A program made the position numbers and the translations under genes. From DSXF01 sp964387495 (GTDB lineage: Bacteria; Chloroflexota; Anaerolineae; Anaerolineales; Villigracilaceae), in contig CAYLXB010000002.1 of the NCBI GenBank assembly GCA_964387495.1, forward strand, positions 59,397 through 123,396: a stretch of 64,000 nt of DNA, in the 5' to 3' direction. The notes beneath the pieces were generated by a model. The model did no database searches. It worked only from the letters and a program-made list of their open reading frames with translations, and was not told where the DNA came from. Of the stretch, positions 45,242-53,105 are shown piece after piece (the stretch's first letter is position 1; the number at the start of each line of letters is the position of its first letter).

Positions 45242-46504
45242 TCAGAAAGAATAATGAAGATCATCTTCAACCACAAACAGGTACTCAAGTGCCAGCATGA
45301 TAGCGCCCAGTACACCTGCGTCTGGTCCTGTCCGGGAAAAGTTGATAGCCAGGTTTGTGGTTGCCAGTGGCAGCGACCGCCTGAGGACTGCTCGTTTGAT
45401 GGCAATCAACAAATGGTTGCCAAAATTTGCGATTCCACCACCAATAAAAATGTGACTCGGATTGAAGAAATTAACCAATCCAGCCAGCACATCACCAATC
45501 ATCTGCCCGCTGGCGCGGATAATATCCAATGCTGCTTCGTCTCCTTCGCGACAGGCCACATTGACATCTTCAGGTGTCAACACACCACCATTTTCTGCCA
45601 TCATTTTTCGCAGTAATGCGCTTTTTCCCTCACGGGCCGCCTGCATGGCCTTTTCAGCAATCGCCGGCCCGGCAGCCATCGCTTCCAGGCAACCTCTATT
45701 GCCGCACCGGCAGATCGGACCCTGCTTATCCACGCAGATATGACCTATGTCGCCGGCACAGCCATTGCTGCCCCGATGAATTTTCCGGCTGGCCATGATG
45801 CCGCACCCAATGCCGGTGCCAATCTTGATGACAAGGAAATGATCGACATCCGCAGCATCCCCGGAACGCTGTTCACCCAATGCCATGATATTGACATCAT
45901 TGTCTACAACGACAAAAGCAGATGAAAAGGTTTCCTTGAAGAAATTTCGAATGGAATAATCCTCCCAATCCGGCATCAGCGGCGGCGCAACCAAAACTCC
46001 ACGTGCGAAATCAACCGGCCCAGGTACACCTACTCCAATGCCAAGAATCTGCTCGGGACGGATTCCAATGGCTACCGCCTTCTCAAGAATCAAAAAACTG
46101 CAACGTCCCAAAAGTTCTTCAGGCGGCTGGCGCACGTCAGCAGGTTCGGCAACCCGATCCAAAATAGAACCATTTATATCCGCAAACGCAATCTCCAGGC
46201 TGGTTGCGCCGATATCGATGCCAACAACATACCCCATTTGGCTGTTAAACCGCAAAAGGCGCGGTTTGCGTCCGCCGTTGGATACCCCCTCGCCCACTTC
46301 CATCAGGTAACCTTTTTCAACCAGAGAATTTACTTCCTGGGAGGTCTTTGCTCTTGACCAACCAGTAATGTTTGTGATCTCTGCACGTGAGGTCAACCCC
46401 TTCTTTCTTAATACCCTCATGACCTCCGCTTCTGCCGAACTAAGCAAAACGGGGGCCTTTGTAAAGTTTTTCATCTTGCTCGTCGAGACGTTTCTAGGTG
46501 TCAT
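45242..46504 (-). CDS. ROK family transcriptional regulator (NagC/XylR type)
   Basis: 420 residues from the ATG at 46504 (a TTG lies at 46510; ATG 46474 is also possible). The N-terminus is a winged helix: LLSSAEAEVMRVLRKKGL, SRAEITNITGWSRAKTSQEV, then GGRKPRLLRFN. The C-terminal ROK domain has VGIDIGATSLEIAFAD, VVVDNDVNIMALGE, KIGTGIGCGI and the zinc motif CRCGNRGCLEAMAAG. Such repressors leave DNA when a sugar binds. It is the first gene of the import/catabolism operon. Its own promoter contains a palindrome between -35 and -10, so autoregulation is likely. Confidence 0.92.
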   Translation of the reverse strand: MTPRNVSTSKMKNFTKAPVLLSSAEAEVMRVLRKKGLTSRAEITNITGWSRAKTSQEVNSLVEKGYLMEVGEGVSNGGRKPRLLRFNSQMGYVVGIDIGATSLEIAFADINGSILDRVAEPADVRQPPEELLGRCSFLILEKAVAIGIRPEQILGIGVGVPGPVDFARGVLVAPPLMPDWEDYSIRNFFKETFSSAFVVVDNDVNIMALGEQRSGDAADVDHFLVIKIGTGIGCGIMASRKIHRGSNGCAGDIGHICVDKQGPICRCGNRGCLEAMAAGPAIAEKAMQAAREGKSALLRKMMAENGGVLTPEDVNVACREGDEAALDIIRASGQMIGDVLAGLVNFFNPSHIFIGGGIANFGNHLLIAIKRAVLRRSLPLATTNLAINFSRTGPDAGVLGAIMLALEYLFVVEDDLHYSF

Positions 46505-46523
46505 TTGCAATCAGGCAGGCAGG

Positions 46524-46533
46524 AAAGCGCTTT
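46524..46533. promoter_or_regulatory. LacI/CcpA-like palindrome in the ROK regulator leader
   Basis: AAAGCGCTTT, a perfect 10-base palindrome resembling the core of LacI-family and catabolite-response sites, in the 5' leader of the ROK gene. No LacI-family gene is in the window. A TGTG-N6-CACA element follows at about 46534-46547. Confidence 0.35.
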
Positions 46534-46560
46534 TGTGCAATATCACACAAAGATAATAGA

Positions 46561-46589
46561 TTTATAACAAAACTACTTTGTTAATTCAA
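46561..46589 (-). promoter_or_regulatory. Promoter of the sugar operon with embedded operator
   Basis: On the minus strand: -35 TTGAAT (46584-46589), a 17-base spacer, -10 TATAAA (46561-46566). The spacer region holds the inverted repeat TAACAAA (46565-46571) and TTTGTTA (46577-46583) with 5 bases between, so a bound regulator would block RNA polymerase. Related CTTTGTT units recur upstream at 46593-46599 and 46618-46640. Confidence 0.7.
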
Positions 46590-46617
46590 TACCTTTGTTT
46601 GTTTTTAATGTTAAGAA

Positions 46618-46640
46618 CTTTGTTCGAAATATAAACAAAG
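46618..46640. promoter_or_regulatory. Second CTTTGTT palindrome (operator candidate)
   Basis: CTTTGTT, 9 bases, AACAAAG: a perfect 7-base inverted repeat about 30 bases upstream of the -35 of the sugar-operon promoter. Shared half-site with the operator inside that promoter suggests the same regulator binds both. Confidence 0.55.
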
Positions 46641-46663
46641 CCCGCGTCCATTTGGTAATAAAC

Positions 46664-46696
46664 CGGTGCGGAAATCCCTAACAGATCTCCGCACCG
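46664..46696 (-). terminator. Hairpin after the third Gfo/Idh gene
   Basis: CGGTGCGGA (46664-46672) pairs perfectly with TCCGCACCG (46688-46696), 7 bases after the stop of the gene at 46703; on the minus strand it is followed by GTTTATT. Confidence 0.65.
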
Positions 46697-46702
46697 AGAG
46701 AA

Positions 46703-47896
46703 CTACTCCTTAATCACCTGCGAAATTTCACCGGTTTGTTTATCCTTGAGGATAATCTTCAGGTTGCCATTCGGCATACGCTCTTCCTTGATCAAATAGT
46801 GTCCGGAATCATAATCCTTGAGAACCGTAGCAACCGAACTGGCAGAGCTGCCTCGCCAGTCCTGGATATCCACGGCTTCCCATTTCTTGGTCTGTGCTGC
46901 TTTATAACAGGCATCCATGATAGCGTTGACAATGTACCCGTCGTAGAAGTTTTCCATCGGAGCAGCACCCGCGTCCATGGAATTGAACATATCAAGGAAC
47001 ATTTCAATGTAACCCAACCCGCCAATCTCATCGCCGACCGGGAATAACCAGCCGGTATCACCTTCGGCTTTTTCTGCCACATAACCACCCTGCCCGACAT
47101 TGGTGAACATCTCAAAGCCAGTACGCAGCCAGTGATTCAACCAGACTGTCCCCTCCGTGCCGGAAATTTCGTCGCGCAGATCCATCCCGCCGCGAAATGT
47201 CCAACTTACCTCGAACTGACCGATTGCGCCGCTGTCATAACGCACCAGGCCGACCGCATGATCCTCGGCCTCAATTGGATGAACCTGTGTATCTGCCCAG
47301 CAGGTAACCTCCAAAGGACGGTTCTCTTTTCCTATGAAATTACGCGCAATTTCAATGCAGTGGCAGCCCATGTCGACGATTGCGCCGCCTCCAGAAAGCT
47401 CCTTATTCCAGAACCAGTCGCTGTGCGGACCGCCATGTGTCTCGCGTGAGCGCGCCCACAGCACTTTTCCCAGAGCACCCTTTTGGGAGGCCGCCAGCGC
47501 TTTAAGTGTTTTTGGCGTATAGACCAGGTCTTCAAGATAACCATGAAACACACCGGCTTTTTCCACCGCCTCAAGCATTTCAAGTGCTTCCGGACCACTG
47601 GTTGCCAAGGGCTTGGTACACAAAACTGCCTTCCCGGCTTCTGCAGCTAACAAGGCAGCCTTTTTATGCAGGTAGTTGGGAATTCCAATGATGACCGTGT
47701 CAATTTCCGGGTCCCGGATGGCCGCGGCCATATCATCTGTCCAGCGCGGGATGCCAAACTCGCCTGCGAATTTTTTCGCTTCTTCAACAGTGGCAGCGCA
47801 AACAACCTTGATCTCATCTTTACCACGGAATTTAAGTAAACTCATCGTATAAAAACGGCCAATCAAACCCGTCCCCAACATGGCAATTTTGTGCAT
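46703..47896 (-). CDS. Gfo/Idh/MocA family oxidoreductase (divergently regulated)
   Basis: 397 residues. NAD fold at the N-terminus (AMLGTGLIGRFYTMSLL) and GGAIVDMGCHCIEIARN with the catalytic His. The family's Glu-Lys-Pro motif reads Thr-Lys-Pro (VLCTKPLATS): the catalytic Lys is kept but the Glu is lost. The C-terminus ends with an unusual basic stretch, GNLKIILKDKQTGEISQVI. AGGAG precedes the ATG and a near-consensus promoter lies just upstream. It is transcribed alone, ending at the 46664 hairpin. Confidence 0.88.
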   Translation of the reverse strand: MHKIAMLGTGLIGRFYTMSLLKFRGKDEIKVVCAATVEEAKKFAGEFGIPRWTDDMAAAIRDPEIDTVIIGIPNYLHKKAALLAAEAGKAVLCTKPLATSGPEALEMLEAVEKAGVFHGYLEDLVYTPKTLKALAASQKGALGKVLWARSRETHGGPHSDWFWNKELSGGGAIVDMGCHCIEIARNFIGKENRPLEVTCWADTQVHPIEAEDHAVGLVRYDSGAIGQFEVSWTFRGGMDLRDEISGTEGTVWLNHWLRTGFEMFTNVGQGGYVAEKAEGDTGWLFPVGDEIGGLGYIEMFLDMFNSMDAGAAPMENFYDGYIVNAIMDACYKAAQTKKWEAVDIQDWRGSSASSVATVLKDYDSGHYLIKEERMPNGNLKIILKDKQTGEISQVIKE

Positions 47897-47925
47897 AGGT
47901 CACTCCTTCTGATGGAATTTATCAA

Positions 47926-47954
47926 ATTATATGGTAACAATCTTCAGACGTCAA
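47926..47954 (-). promoter_or_regulatory. Near-consensus promoter of the Gfo/Idh gene
   Basis: On the minus strand TTGACG (47949-47954), 17 bases, TATAAT (47926-47931); the start codon at 47896 follows after a leader of about 20 bases with AAGGAG. Back to back with the promoter at 47958. Confidence 0.8.
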
Positions 47955-47957
47955 TTC

Positions 47958-47986
47958 TTGCGAACATTCGGACAATACGATAAAAT
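47958..47986 (+). promoter_or_regulatory. Promoter of the UroD-like/GntR operon
   Basis: TTGCGA (47958-47963), 17 bases, TAAAAT (47981-47986). Only 3 bases separate its -35 from that of the divergent promoter. The TTG at 47986 is therefore not a start codon. Confidence 0.7.
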
Positions 47987-48006
47987 TGTACTATTGTACG
48001 AACATT
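47961..48006. promoter_or_regulatory. Repeated half-sites over the start region (GntR operator candidate)
   Basis: CGAACATT occurs at 47961-47968 and 47999-48006, and ATTGTAC at 47985-47991 and 47993-47999 (8-base period); ACAAT/ATTGT arms flank the -10. A regulator here could control both divergent transcripts; the GntR protein encoded two genes away is the obvious candidate. Confidence 0.4.
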
Positions 48007-48015
48007 TTAGATTGG

Positions 48016-49191
48016 ATGCCTATGCCTATTCATGCAATGACCCCGCGCGAACGTGTTCTCACTACTCTGGCTCACCAGGAACCTGATACTGTGCCCCTGG
48101 CTTTGGGCGGCGGTCCCTATGGAATTGTGGATGATCTCTATCTGCGTCTGGTAAGTTCCCTGCGGCTGGGTGAACCTGTACCGCCATTTCGAAGCGGACA
48201 CAATATTTCCTATATGGATGACCGCCTGCTAGAAAGACTTGGCACCGACCTGCGTTACTGCTGGCCGGGTTTGCTTCCAAACAGTCCTGTCACCCCCGGC
48301 AGGGATGAAACGACTTTCTACGATTCGTACGGTCAGGTTTGGAAGCGGGTCATCCCCTATTACTATGCAGGTGAAGGGATTCTCAAGGATGCCAGCAGCC
48401 TGGCAGATATTGAGAAAAGAGTGCGTTGGCCAGACCTGACCGATCCCCGATGGATGGCGGGAGTGGCTGAACGCGCCCGAATTTTGCGCGAGCAGACCAG
48501 CTACTTTGTCGTCATGCGCATGGTCGCGTCCCACGGTCCCTTCCAATCCGCCTGCAATTTACGCGGCACTGAGGCTTTTCTGATGGATATGGTCCTCCGC
48601 CCTGAATTTGCCGTTGCCTTGCTGGAGAGAGTGACAACCACCATCGAAGGTTTGCTGCGGCTGGCTATGCAAGCAGGGGGACAGTATTTTGACATGATCG
48701 AACTGCCCGGTGACGACTATGCCGGTAACACCAACATTCTCATATCACCGGCCATGTTTCGCAAATTTGTCCAACCCTGCCTGTTGCGCCTGGTAAACGT
48801 GATCAGGGAACACAATCCCAACACGAAGATCATGCTCCACAGCGATGGAGCCATTACAAAATTATTACCGGAAATCCTTGCGCTGGGTGTAGATGTACTC
48901 CACCCTCTCGAGCCACTGCCTGCAACAGATATGCAGACTATTAAAGCACAATTTGGAGGGCAGGTCACCTTCCTGGGCGGCATTGACATTTCGCACGCGA
49001 TGCGTGGCAGCCGTGAGGAGGTCATCAGGGAAGCCAGGCGCCGCATTACTCAATTGGCTTCCGGAGGTGGATACATCCTTGCCCCATCCAACCATTTACA
49101 GGCCGATGTCCCCCCGGAAAACGTGATCGCACTCTTTGAAATTGCCCGTCAATATGGCAAGTACCCTATTCAACTCACGGAGCCTGAATGA
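48016..49191 (+). CDS. Uroporphyrinogen decarboxylase-family protein (MtaA/CmuA-like, uncharacterised subgroup)
   Basis: 391 residues from ATG 48016 (ATGs at 48022 and 48037 are alternatives; none has a good ribosome site). The UroD-type barrel starts MTPRERVLTTLAHQEPDTVP. The helix-strand segment MLHSDGAITKLLPEIL replaces the His-x-Cys zinc motif of the corrinoid methyltransferase MtaA with His-Ser-Asp, so methyl transfer to CoM is not supported. True HemE is shorter and has a different N-terminus. Members of this subgroup often accompany sugar dehydrogenases; function unknown. It overlaps the GntR gene by ATGA. Confidence 0.82.
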   Translation: MPMPIHAMTPRERVLTTLAHQEPDTVPLALGGGPYGIVDDLYLRLVSSLRLGEPVPPFRSGHNISYMDDRLLERLGTDLRYCWPGLLPNSPVTPGRDETTFYDSYGQVWKRVIPYYYAGEGILKDASSLADIEKRVRWPDLTDPRWMAGVAERARILREQTSYFVVMRMVASHGPFQSACNLRGTEAFLMDMVLRPEFAVALLERVTTTIEGLLRLAMQAGGQYFDMIELPGDDYAGNTNILISPAMFRKFVQPCLLRLVNVIREHNPNTKIMLHSDGAITKLLPEILALGVDVLHPLEPLPATDMQTIKAQFGGQVTFLGGIDISHAMRGSREEVIREARRRITQLASGGGYILAPSNHLQADVPPENVIALFEIARQYGKYPIQLTEPE

Positions 49192-49952
49192 CCGCTGAAG
49201 AGCAATGTGCCCTCCCCTATACACAGGTAGACCCGCACAGTCCAATTCCACTTTACTACCAGGTATATCTTGACCTGAGGCAGATGATCCAACACGGCAT
49301 CATCCTGCCCGGTGGAATATTGCCTCCGGAGATGGAGATCTGTCAGGCTTACAGCGTAGGCCGCCAGACAGTGAGGCAGGCCATCGCGCGCCTCGTGGAT
49401 GAAGACCTGGTCGAGCGCTTTGCGGGGCGAGGTACATTCGTCCGTGAGCAGCCCAGCCACATCCAGTTCTTTCTGGATCGCAGCTTCAGCCAGCAGATGC
49501 GGGAAATGGGACGGATTCCACGTTCGCAACTCCTCTCGATGCAACCCGGTGCGGTTGGTGCGGATGTACCTCCCCTGCAGGCATACCTGGACAAATCCTG
49601 CTTGAGGCTGGAACGCTTGCGCCTTGGTGACTCTGAACCAATCTGCCACCAGGTCAGTACGATCTTGAGCGAGCGCTGCCCCGGCATTGAACAGCATGAT
49701 TTCGCCACACAATCCCTCTATGAAACCCTGGCGACATATTACCACCTTACAATCAACCGTATCGACCATGTTGTGCGCGCAGTAGCGTCCGACGAATATC
49801 GCGCCGAATTGCTCAAGGTACAGGAAGGCACCCCCTTGCTTTTCGTAGGTACAACCACCTATCTCGACAACGGCGAACTGATCGAATATTCATCCAGCTA
49901 TTATCGTGCCGACCGGTATGAATACAGAACCACACATACCCGTTGTGACTAA
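49188..49952 (+). CDS. GntR family regulator with UTRA ligand domain (HutC subfamily)
   Basis: 254 residues. Winged helix: PLYYQVYLDLRQMIQHG, ICQAYSVGRQTVRQAIARLVDEDLVERFAGRGTFV. The C-terminal UTRA domain (about 95-250) has CLRLERLRLGDSEPICHQVS and ending YYRADRYEYR; it usually binds a sugar phosphate or amino-sugar. Its gene follows the UroD-like gene with a 4-base overlap, so it is probably autoregulated from the divergent promoter region at 47.95 kb. Confidence 0.92.
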   Translation: MTAEEQCALPYTQVDPHSPIPLYYQVYLDLRQMIQHGIILPGGILPPEMEICQAYSVGRQTVRQAIARLVDEDLVERFAGRGTFVREQPSHIQFFLDRSFSQQMREMGRIPRSQLLSMQPGAVGADVPPLQAYLDKSCLRLERLRLGDSEPICHQVSTILSERCPGIEQHDFATQSLYETLATYYHLTINRIDHVVRAVASDEYRAELLKVQEGTPLLFVGTTTYLDNGELIEYSSSYYRADRYEYRTTHTRCD

Positions 49953-50012
49953 ACAGCCTTTACAATAACGCGAGGGGGATCGAGCCCTTTCATCGCCAAG
50001 GAGTGAAACTGC

Positions 50013-50810
50013 ATGACCAATTCCGCTCTGGATTACCTGACCCAAGCCCAGAACATTATCGATCGGATTGCCGCCACCCAGCTCCATGCCATCGAACGGG
50101 CAGCGGAACTGTGCACAAAAGCAATTGCTGGCAATGGACTGGTGCATATGTTCGGCTCCGGTCATTCCCGCATCTTCGTCGAGGAAATGTTCCCCCGGCA
50201 TGGAAGTTTCCCCGGTTTCCACCCCATCGTCGAGTTATCGCTCACATATCACAATCTGGTAGTCGGTTCAAACGGCCAACGGCAGGCCATGTTCCTGGAA
50301 CACATCGAGGGATTTGGAAAAGTCATCCTGCGCAATTTTGTATTTAGCGCCCCTGATTGTTTTATCATTTTTTCAAACAGCGGCATCAATGAAGTCATTA
50401 TCGATGTAGCCCTGGAAGCAAAACGCCAGGAATTGCCGGTGATCGCAATTATTTCCGTCGAACACTGCACTGCCTCCACCGCCCTGCATAGCAGCGGCAA
50501 AAAACTGCCCGATATTGCCAATGTGGTTATCGATAATTGCACACCCGGCGGAGATGCCCTGGTGCACATCCCGGGACTGATCGAACCCGTTGGGCCGGGC
50601 TCTACTATCGGGGCAGCGGCAGTCACCAATGCCCTGAAATGCCGTGTGGCTGAAAAATTAACTGCGCTCGGAAAGCCGCCCATTGTACTGACCAGCAGTT
50701 ACTTCATTGGCCGTGAAGCATCCAAACAACGCTTCGATGAATGTTATGATGATTACCGCGCTCGCGTTCAAAAAGTTTATGGGCTTGCCGCTGATATCCA
50801 CTCCCGCTAA
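50013..50810 (+). CDS. SIS-domain sugar-phosphate protein
   Basis: 265 residues, single SIS domain. Seen: GNGLVHMFGSGHSRIFVEEMFPRHG near the N-terminus, IIFSNSGINEVIIDVALEAK (phosphate-binding Ser) and a VTNALKCRVAEKL helix. Such proteins resemble phosphoheptose isomerase and the ligand domain of RpiR regulators. AAGGAG lies upstream of the ATG. It is 60 bases after the GntR gene and may belong to that operon, acting on the sugar phosphate that GntR senses. Confidence 0.85.
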   Translation: MTNSALDYLTQAQNIIDRIAATQLHAIERAAELCTKAIAGNGLVHMFGSGHSRIFVEEMFPRHGSFPGFHPIVELSLTYHNLVVGSNGQRQAMFLEHIEGFGKVILRNFVFSAPDCFIIFSNSGINEVIIDVALEAKRQELPVIAIISVEHCTASTALHSSGKKLPDIANVVIDNCTPGGDALVHIPGLIEPVGPGSTIGAAAVTNALKCRVAEKLTALGKPPIVLTSSYFIGREASKQRFDECYDDYRARVQKVYGLAADIHSR

Positions 50811-50887
50811 TGCATTAGCCACTCATCATTATTCTGAAGACACAGCGTGCCTCTCAATTCCCATTACTGCCGGAGTTTGGGAAAACA

Positions 50888-51862
50888 TCAAGCAAGGACT
50901 TGTTTTCCACTGTTAGCAGTGTAGTAGCCGGTCAGAGACTCGATATTGTGATGAAAAGATGAGGACTGCAGATCATCAAGCAAGGGGGCAAGCAAGCCTT
51001 CTTTTTCAGTGGGCAGGATCAGATCGTAACGATCGTCGAAGAGCGGGATGAAACCCAGATCATAAACATGAGCCGCAGCCTGGATTCCCAGGCTGACATC
51101 AACCACCCCACTCTGGACTGCACGCGCAGCATCATTATGAGTACGTACAGAATACTCATATCCTCGTATCTGATCCGGGGAAATCCCAAGCCTATGGAGT
51201 TCCCGATCGAGCCACAACCGGATACCAGACCCAAGGTCCCAGTTTATAAATGTAATGTCCTCGCGAGCTAAATCGGCCAGCGAGTAAATTCCTTTCGGGT
51301 TGTTCGACGGAACGATCATGCCCTGCGTACGATGCGCAAGAGTGAAAAGCTCTACGGTACGGTCCGGGAAAAAATGACGCACAAAGGAAGTATTGTATTC
51401 GCCTGATTCATCGAGCAGATGGGCACCTGTGATCTGGCACAATCCCTGGCGTAAATTCACCAATCCATCCAGAGAGCCGACTGGTAACGTCATAATTTTT
51501 AGATGTTTTTGTTGGCGCTCTGCCAGCACCTCCAACGCAAGATCATGGCTGCCGGAGATAACCACAACGGGCCTTTCACTTTTAGGAAGTATGATCTCCT
51601 GCAAAAGGAAAGCCCCCCCCTTGGCCTTGTAGTACTTTTCAACCACAATGCCATTGGTGCGGATTTCAGAAATTTCCACCAAACCAACTTCTTGAAGCGC
51701 GCGAATATGGTGCATCACCCAGGCAGGATGCTTGCCGAGCGCTGCGCCGAGCTGGGTCAAGGTAGCTGGCGCTGACATCAATAAGCGCAATATTTCCAAC
51801 CGGCGGGCATCGGCCAACTGCTTAATTTCTTCGAAAGACTGAATAGATTCTACTTTTTCCAT
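50888..51862 (-). CDS. HTH regulator with C-terminal periplasmic-binding-protein-like domain
   Basis: 324 residues. The N-terminus is an ArsR-type winged helix (IKQLADARRLEILRLLMSAP, LTQLGAALGKHPAWVMHHI). Residues from about 95 form a small-molecule-binding domain of the kind fused to ModE-like regulators and LysR effector domains: ISGSHDLALEVLA, GSLDGLVNLRQGLCQITGAHLL, SDLxR-like SLADLAREDITFINWDLGSG, and a late AVQSGVVDVSLGIQAAA. Related domains bind oxyanions such as molybdate or other anions; here the ligand is unknown. It is the first minus-strand gene upstream of the hyp transcript, with 144 bases between, so a link to hydrogenase metal supply is speculative. Confidence 0.8.
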   Translation of the reverse strand: MEKVESIQSFEEIKQLADARRLEILRLLMSAPATLTQLGAALGKHPAWVMHHIRALQEVGLVEISEIRTNGIVVEKYYKAKGGAFLLQEIILPKSERPVVVISGSHDLALEVLAERQQKHLKIMTLPVGSLDGLVNLRQGLCQITGAHLLDESGEYNTSFVRHFFPDRTVELFTLAHRTQGMIVPSNNPKGIYSLADLAREDITFINWDLGSGIRLWLDRELHRLGISPDQIRGYEYSVRTHNDAARAVQSGVVDVSLGIQAAAHVYDLGFIPLFDDRYDLILPTEKEGLLAPLLDDLQSSSFHHNIESLTGYYTANSGKQVLA

Positions 51863-51934
51863 GTGATATATTTAAGCAACTAAGCCAAGTAAGTCTAGCA
51901 CAAAGTCGCTCATTATCGATTTAGAATTTTGTTA

Positions 51935-51949
51935 GGCGTTCAAAACGCC
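51935..51949 (-). terminator. Small hairpin after hypE
   Basis: GGCGTT and AACGCC with a 3-base loop, followed on the minus strand by TAACAAAATT. It lies 58 bases beyond the hypE stop and could end the hydrogenase transcript. Confidence 0.5.
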
Positions 51950-52006
51950 CACTATCTAAAAAACCAAACAACCCGGTTATGGTCTTGTTACACTCTTATT
52001 CGCGGG

Positions 52007-53062
52007 CTAGCAAATCCGCGGCAGCATTTCTCCGGGGAGCATATTCACCAGCCGGGTACCGCCAATGGAGGTCTTCAGGCGGACTTGCGGATTGCCGGAA
52101 TCAGTCACCACACCGATGACTGCTGCATCAACACCGTAGTTGTTGGTGCGCATGGCAGCCAGTATCTTTTCAGCATTCATCTCAGCAACAAAGGCAACCA
52201 ACTTACCCTCATTGGCAACATAGAGCGGATCGAAGCCAAGCATCTCGCAAGCTGCATGTACCTGCGGCTTGACAGGAATTGTCCATTCCTGGAGTTCAAT
52301 GGTCACATTCGACTGCTCAGCAATTTCAACCAATGAAGTCCCCAAACCACCACGAGTTGGGTCACGCAGTACATGGATCTCGCCTGCTGCCAGCATCTCG
52401 CAAACAAGGTGGTTAAGAGGTGCAACATCAGATTGCAGGTCGGTCTCGAACCCCAAACCCTCCCGTTCAGAGAAGACCGCGATTCCATGATCGCCAATAG
52501 TGCCCGAGACTATGACCACATCACCGGGCCGCGCATTCGCCCCGGAGATCCTCGGGCCATCCGGCAAACGTCCAACCCCTGTTGTGTTGATAAAAAGTTT
52601 GTCGGCTCCGCCTTTTTGAACAACTTTGGTATCGCCGGCGGCAATGAAAACGCCCGCTTCCGCCGCGGCTATACGCATGGAATTCACCACGCGTTGCAAC
52701 ACATCAAACGACAGTCCCTCTTCGATAATAAATCCGCTGGTCAGGGCAACCGGGACTGCACCCACCATCGCCAAGTCATTGACGGTTCCACATACAGCCA
52801 ACCGGCCGATATCCCCACCCCGGAAAAACAAAGGGGTCACCACATGGGAATCAGTCGTCAGGGCAAGCTGCTGGCTACCCAAATCAAGCATGGCAGAATC
52901 GTCCAGTGCGCGCGGCGCAGCTTGGCCCAGTTCCGGCAGGAATAGACGCTGGATCAGATCATGGCTCAGACGACCGCCTGAGCCGTGCCCAAGCACAACC
53001 GCGTCTTTCGGCGGGAAGGGGAGGGGGCAGACATAGCCTTCAAATTCAAGTTCTTCGGTCAT
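52007..53062 (-). CDS. hypE: Carbamoyl dehydratase HypE
   Basis: 351 residues. HypE dehydrates the carbamoyl group received from HypF to a thiocyanate on its C-terminal Cys, giving the CN ligands of the NiFe site. The AIR-synthase-like fold shows LGHGSGGRLSHDLI, ALTTDSHVVTPLFFRGGDIGRLAV and RDPTRGGLGTSLVEIA; the essential C-terminal tail is PRIC, ending in Cys. It is the last hyp gene of the locus, 43 bases after hypD. Confidence 0.97.
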   Translation of the reverse strand: MTEELEFEGYVCPLPFPPKDAVVLGHGSGGRLSHDLIQRLFLPELGQAAPRALDDSAMLDLGSQQLALTTDSHVVTPLFFRGGDIGRLAVCGTVNDLAMVGAVPVALTSGFIIEEGLSFDVLQRVVNSMRIAAAEAGVFIAAGDTKVVQKGGADKLFINTTGVGRLPDGPRISGANARPGDVVIVSGTIGDHGIAVFSEREGLGFETDLQSDVAPLNHLVCEMLAAGEIHVLRDPTRGGLGTSLVEIAEQSNVTIELQEWTIPVKPQVHAACEMLGFDPLYVANEGKLVAFVAEMNAEKILAAMRTNNYGVDAAVIGVVTDSGNPQVRLKTSIGGTRLVNMLPGEMLPRIC

Positions 53063-53105
53063 GTTTTTTCTACTATCTCATAGTTGCTGGTTCGATAAAG
53101 AAATG

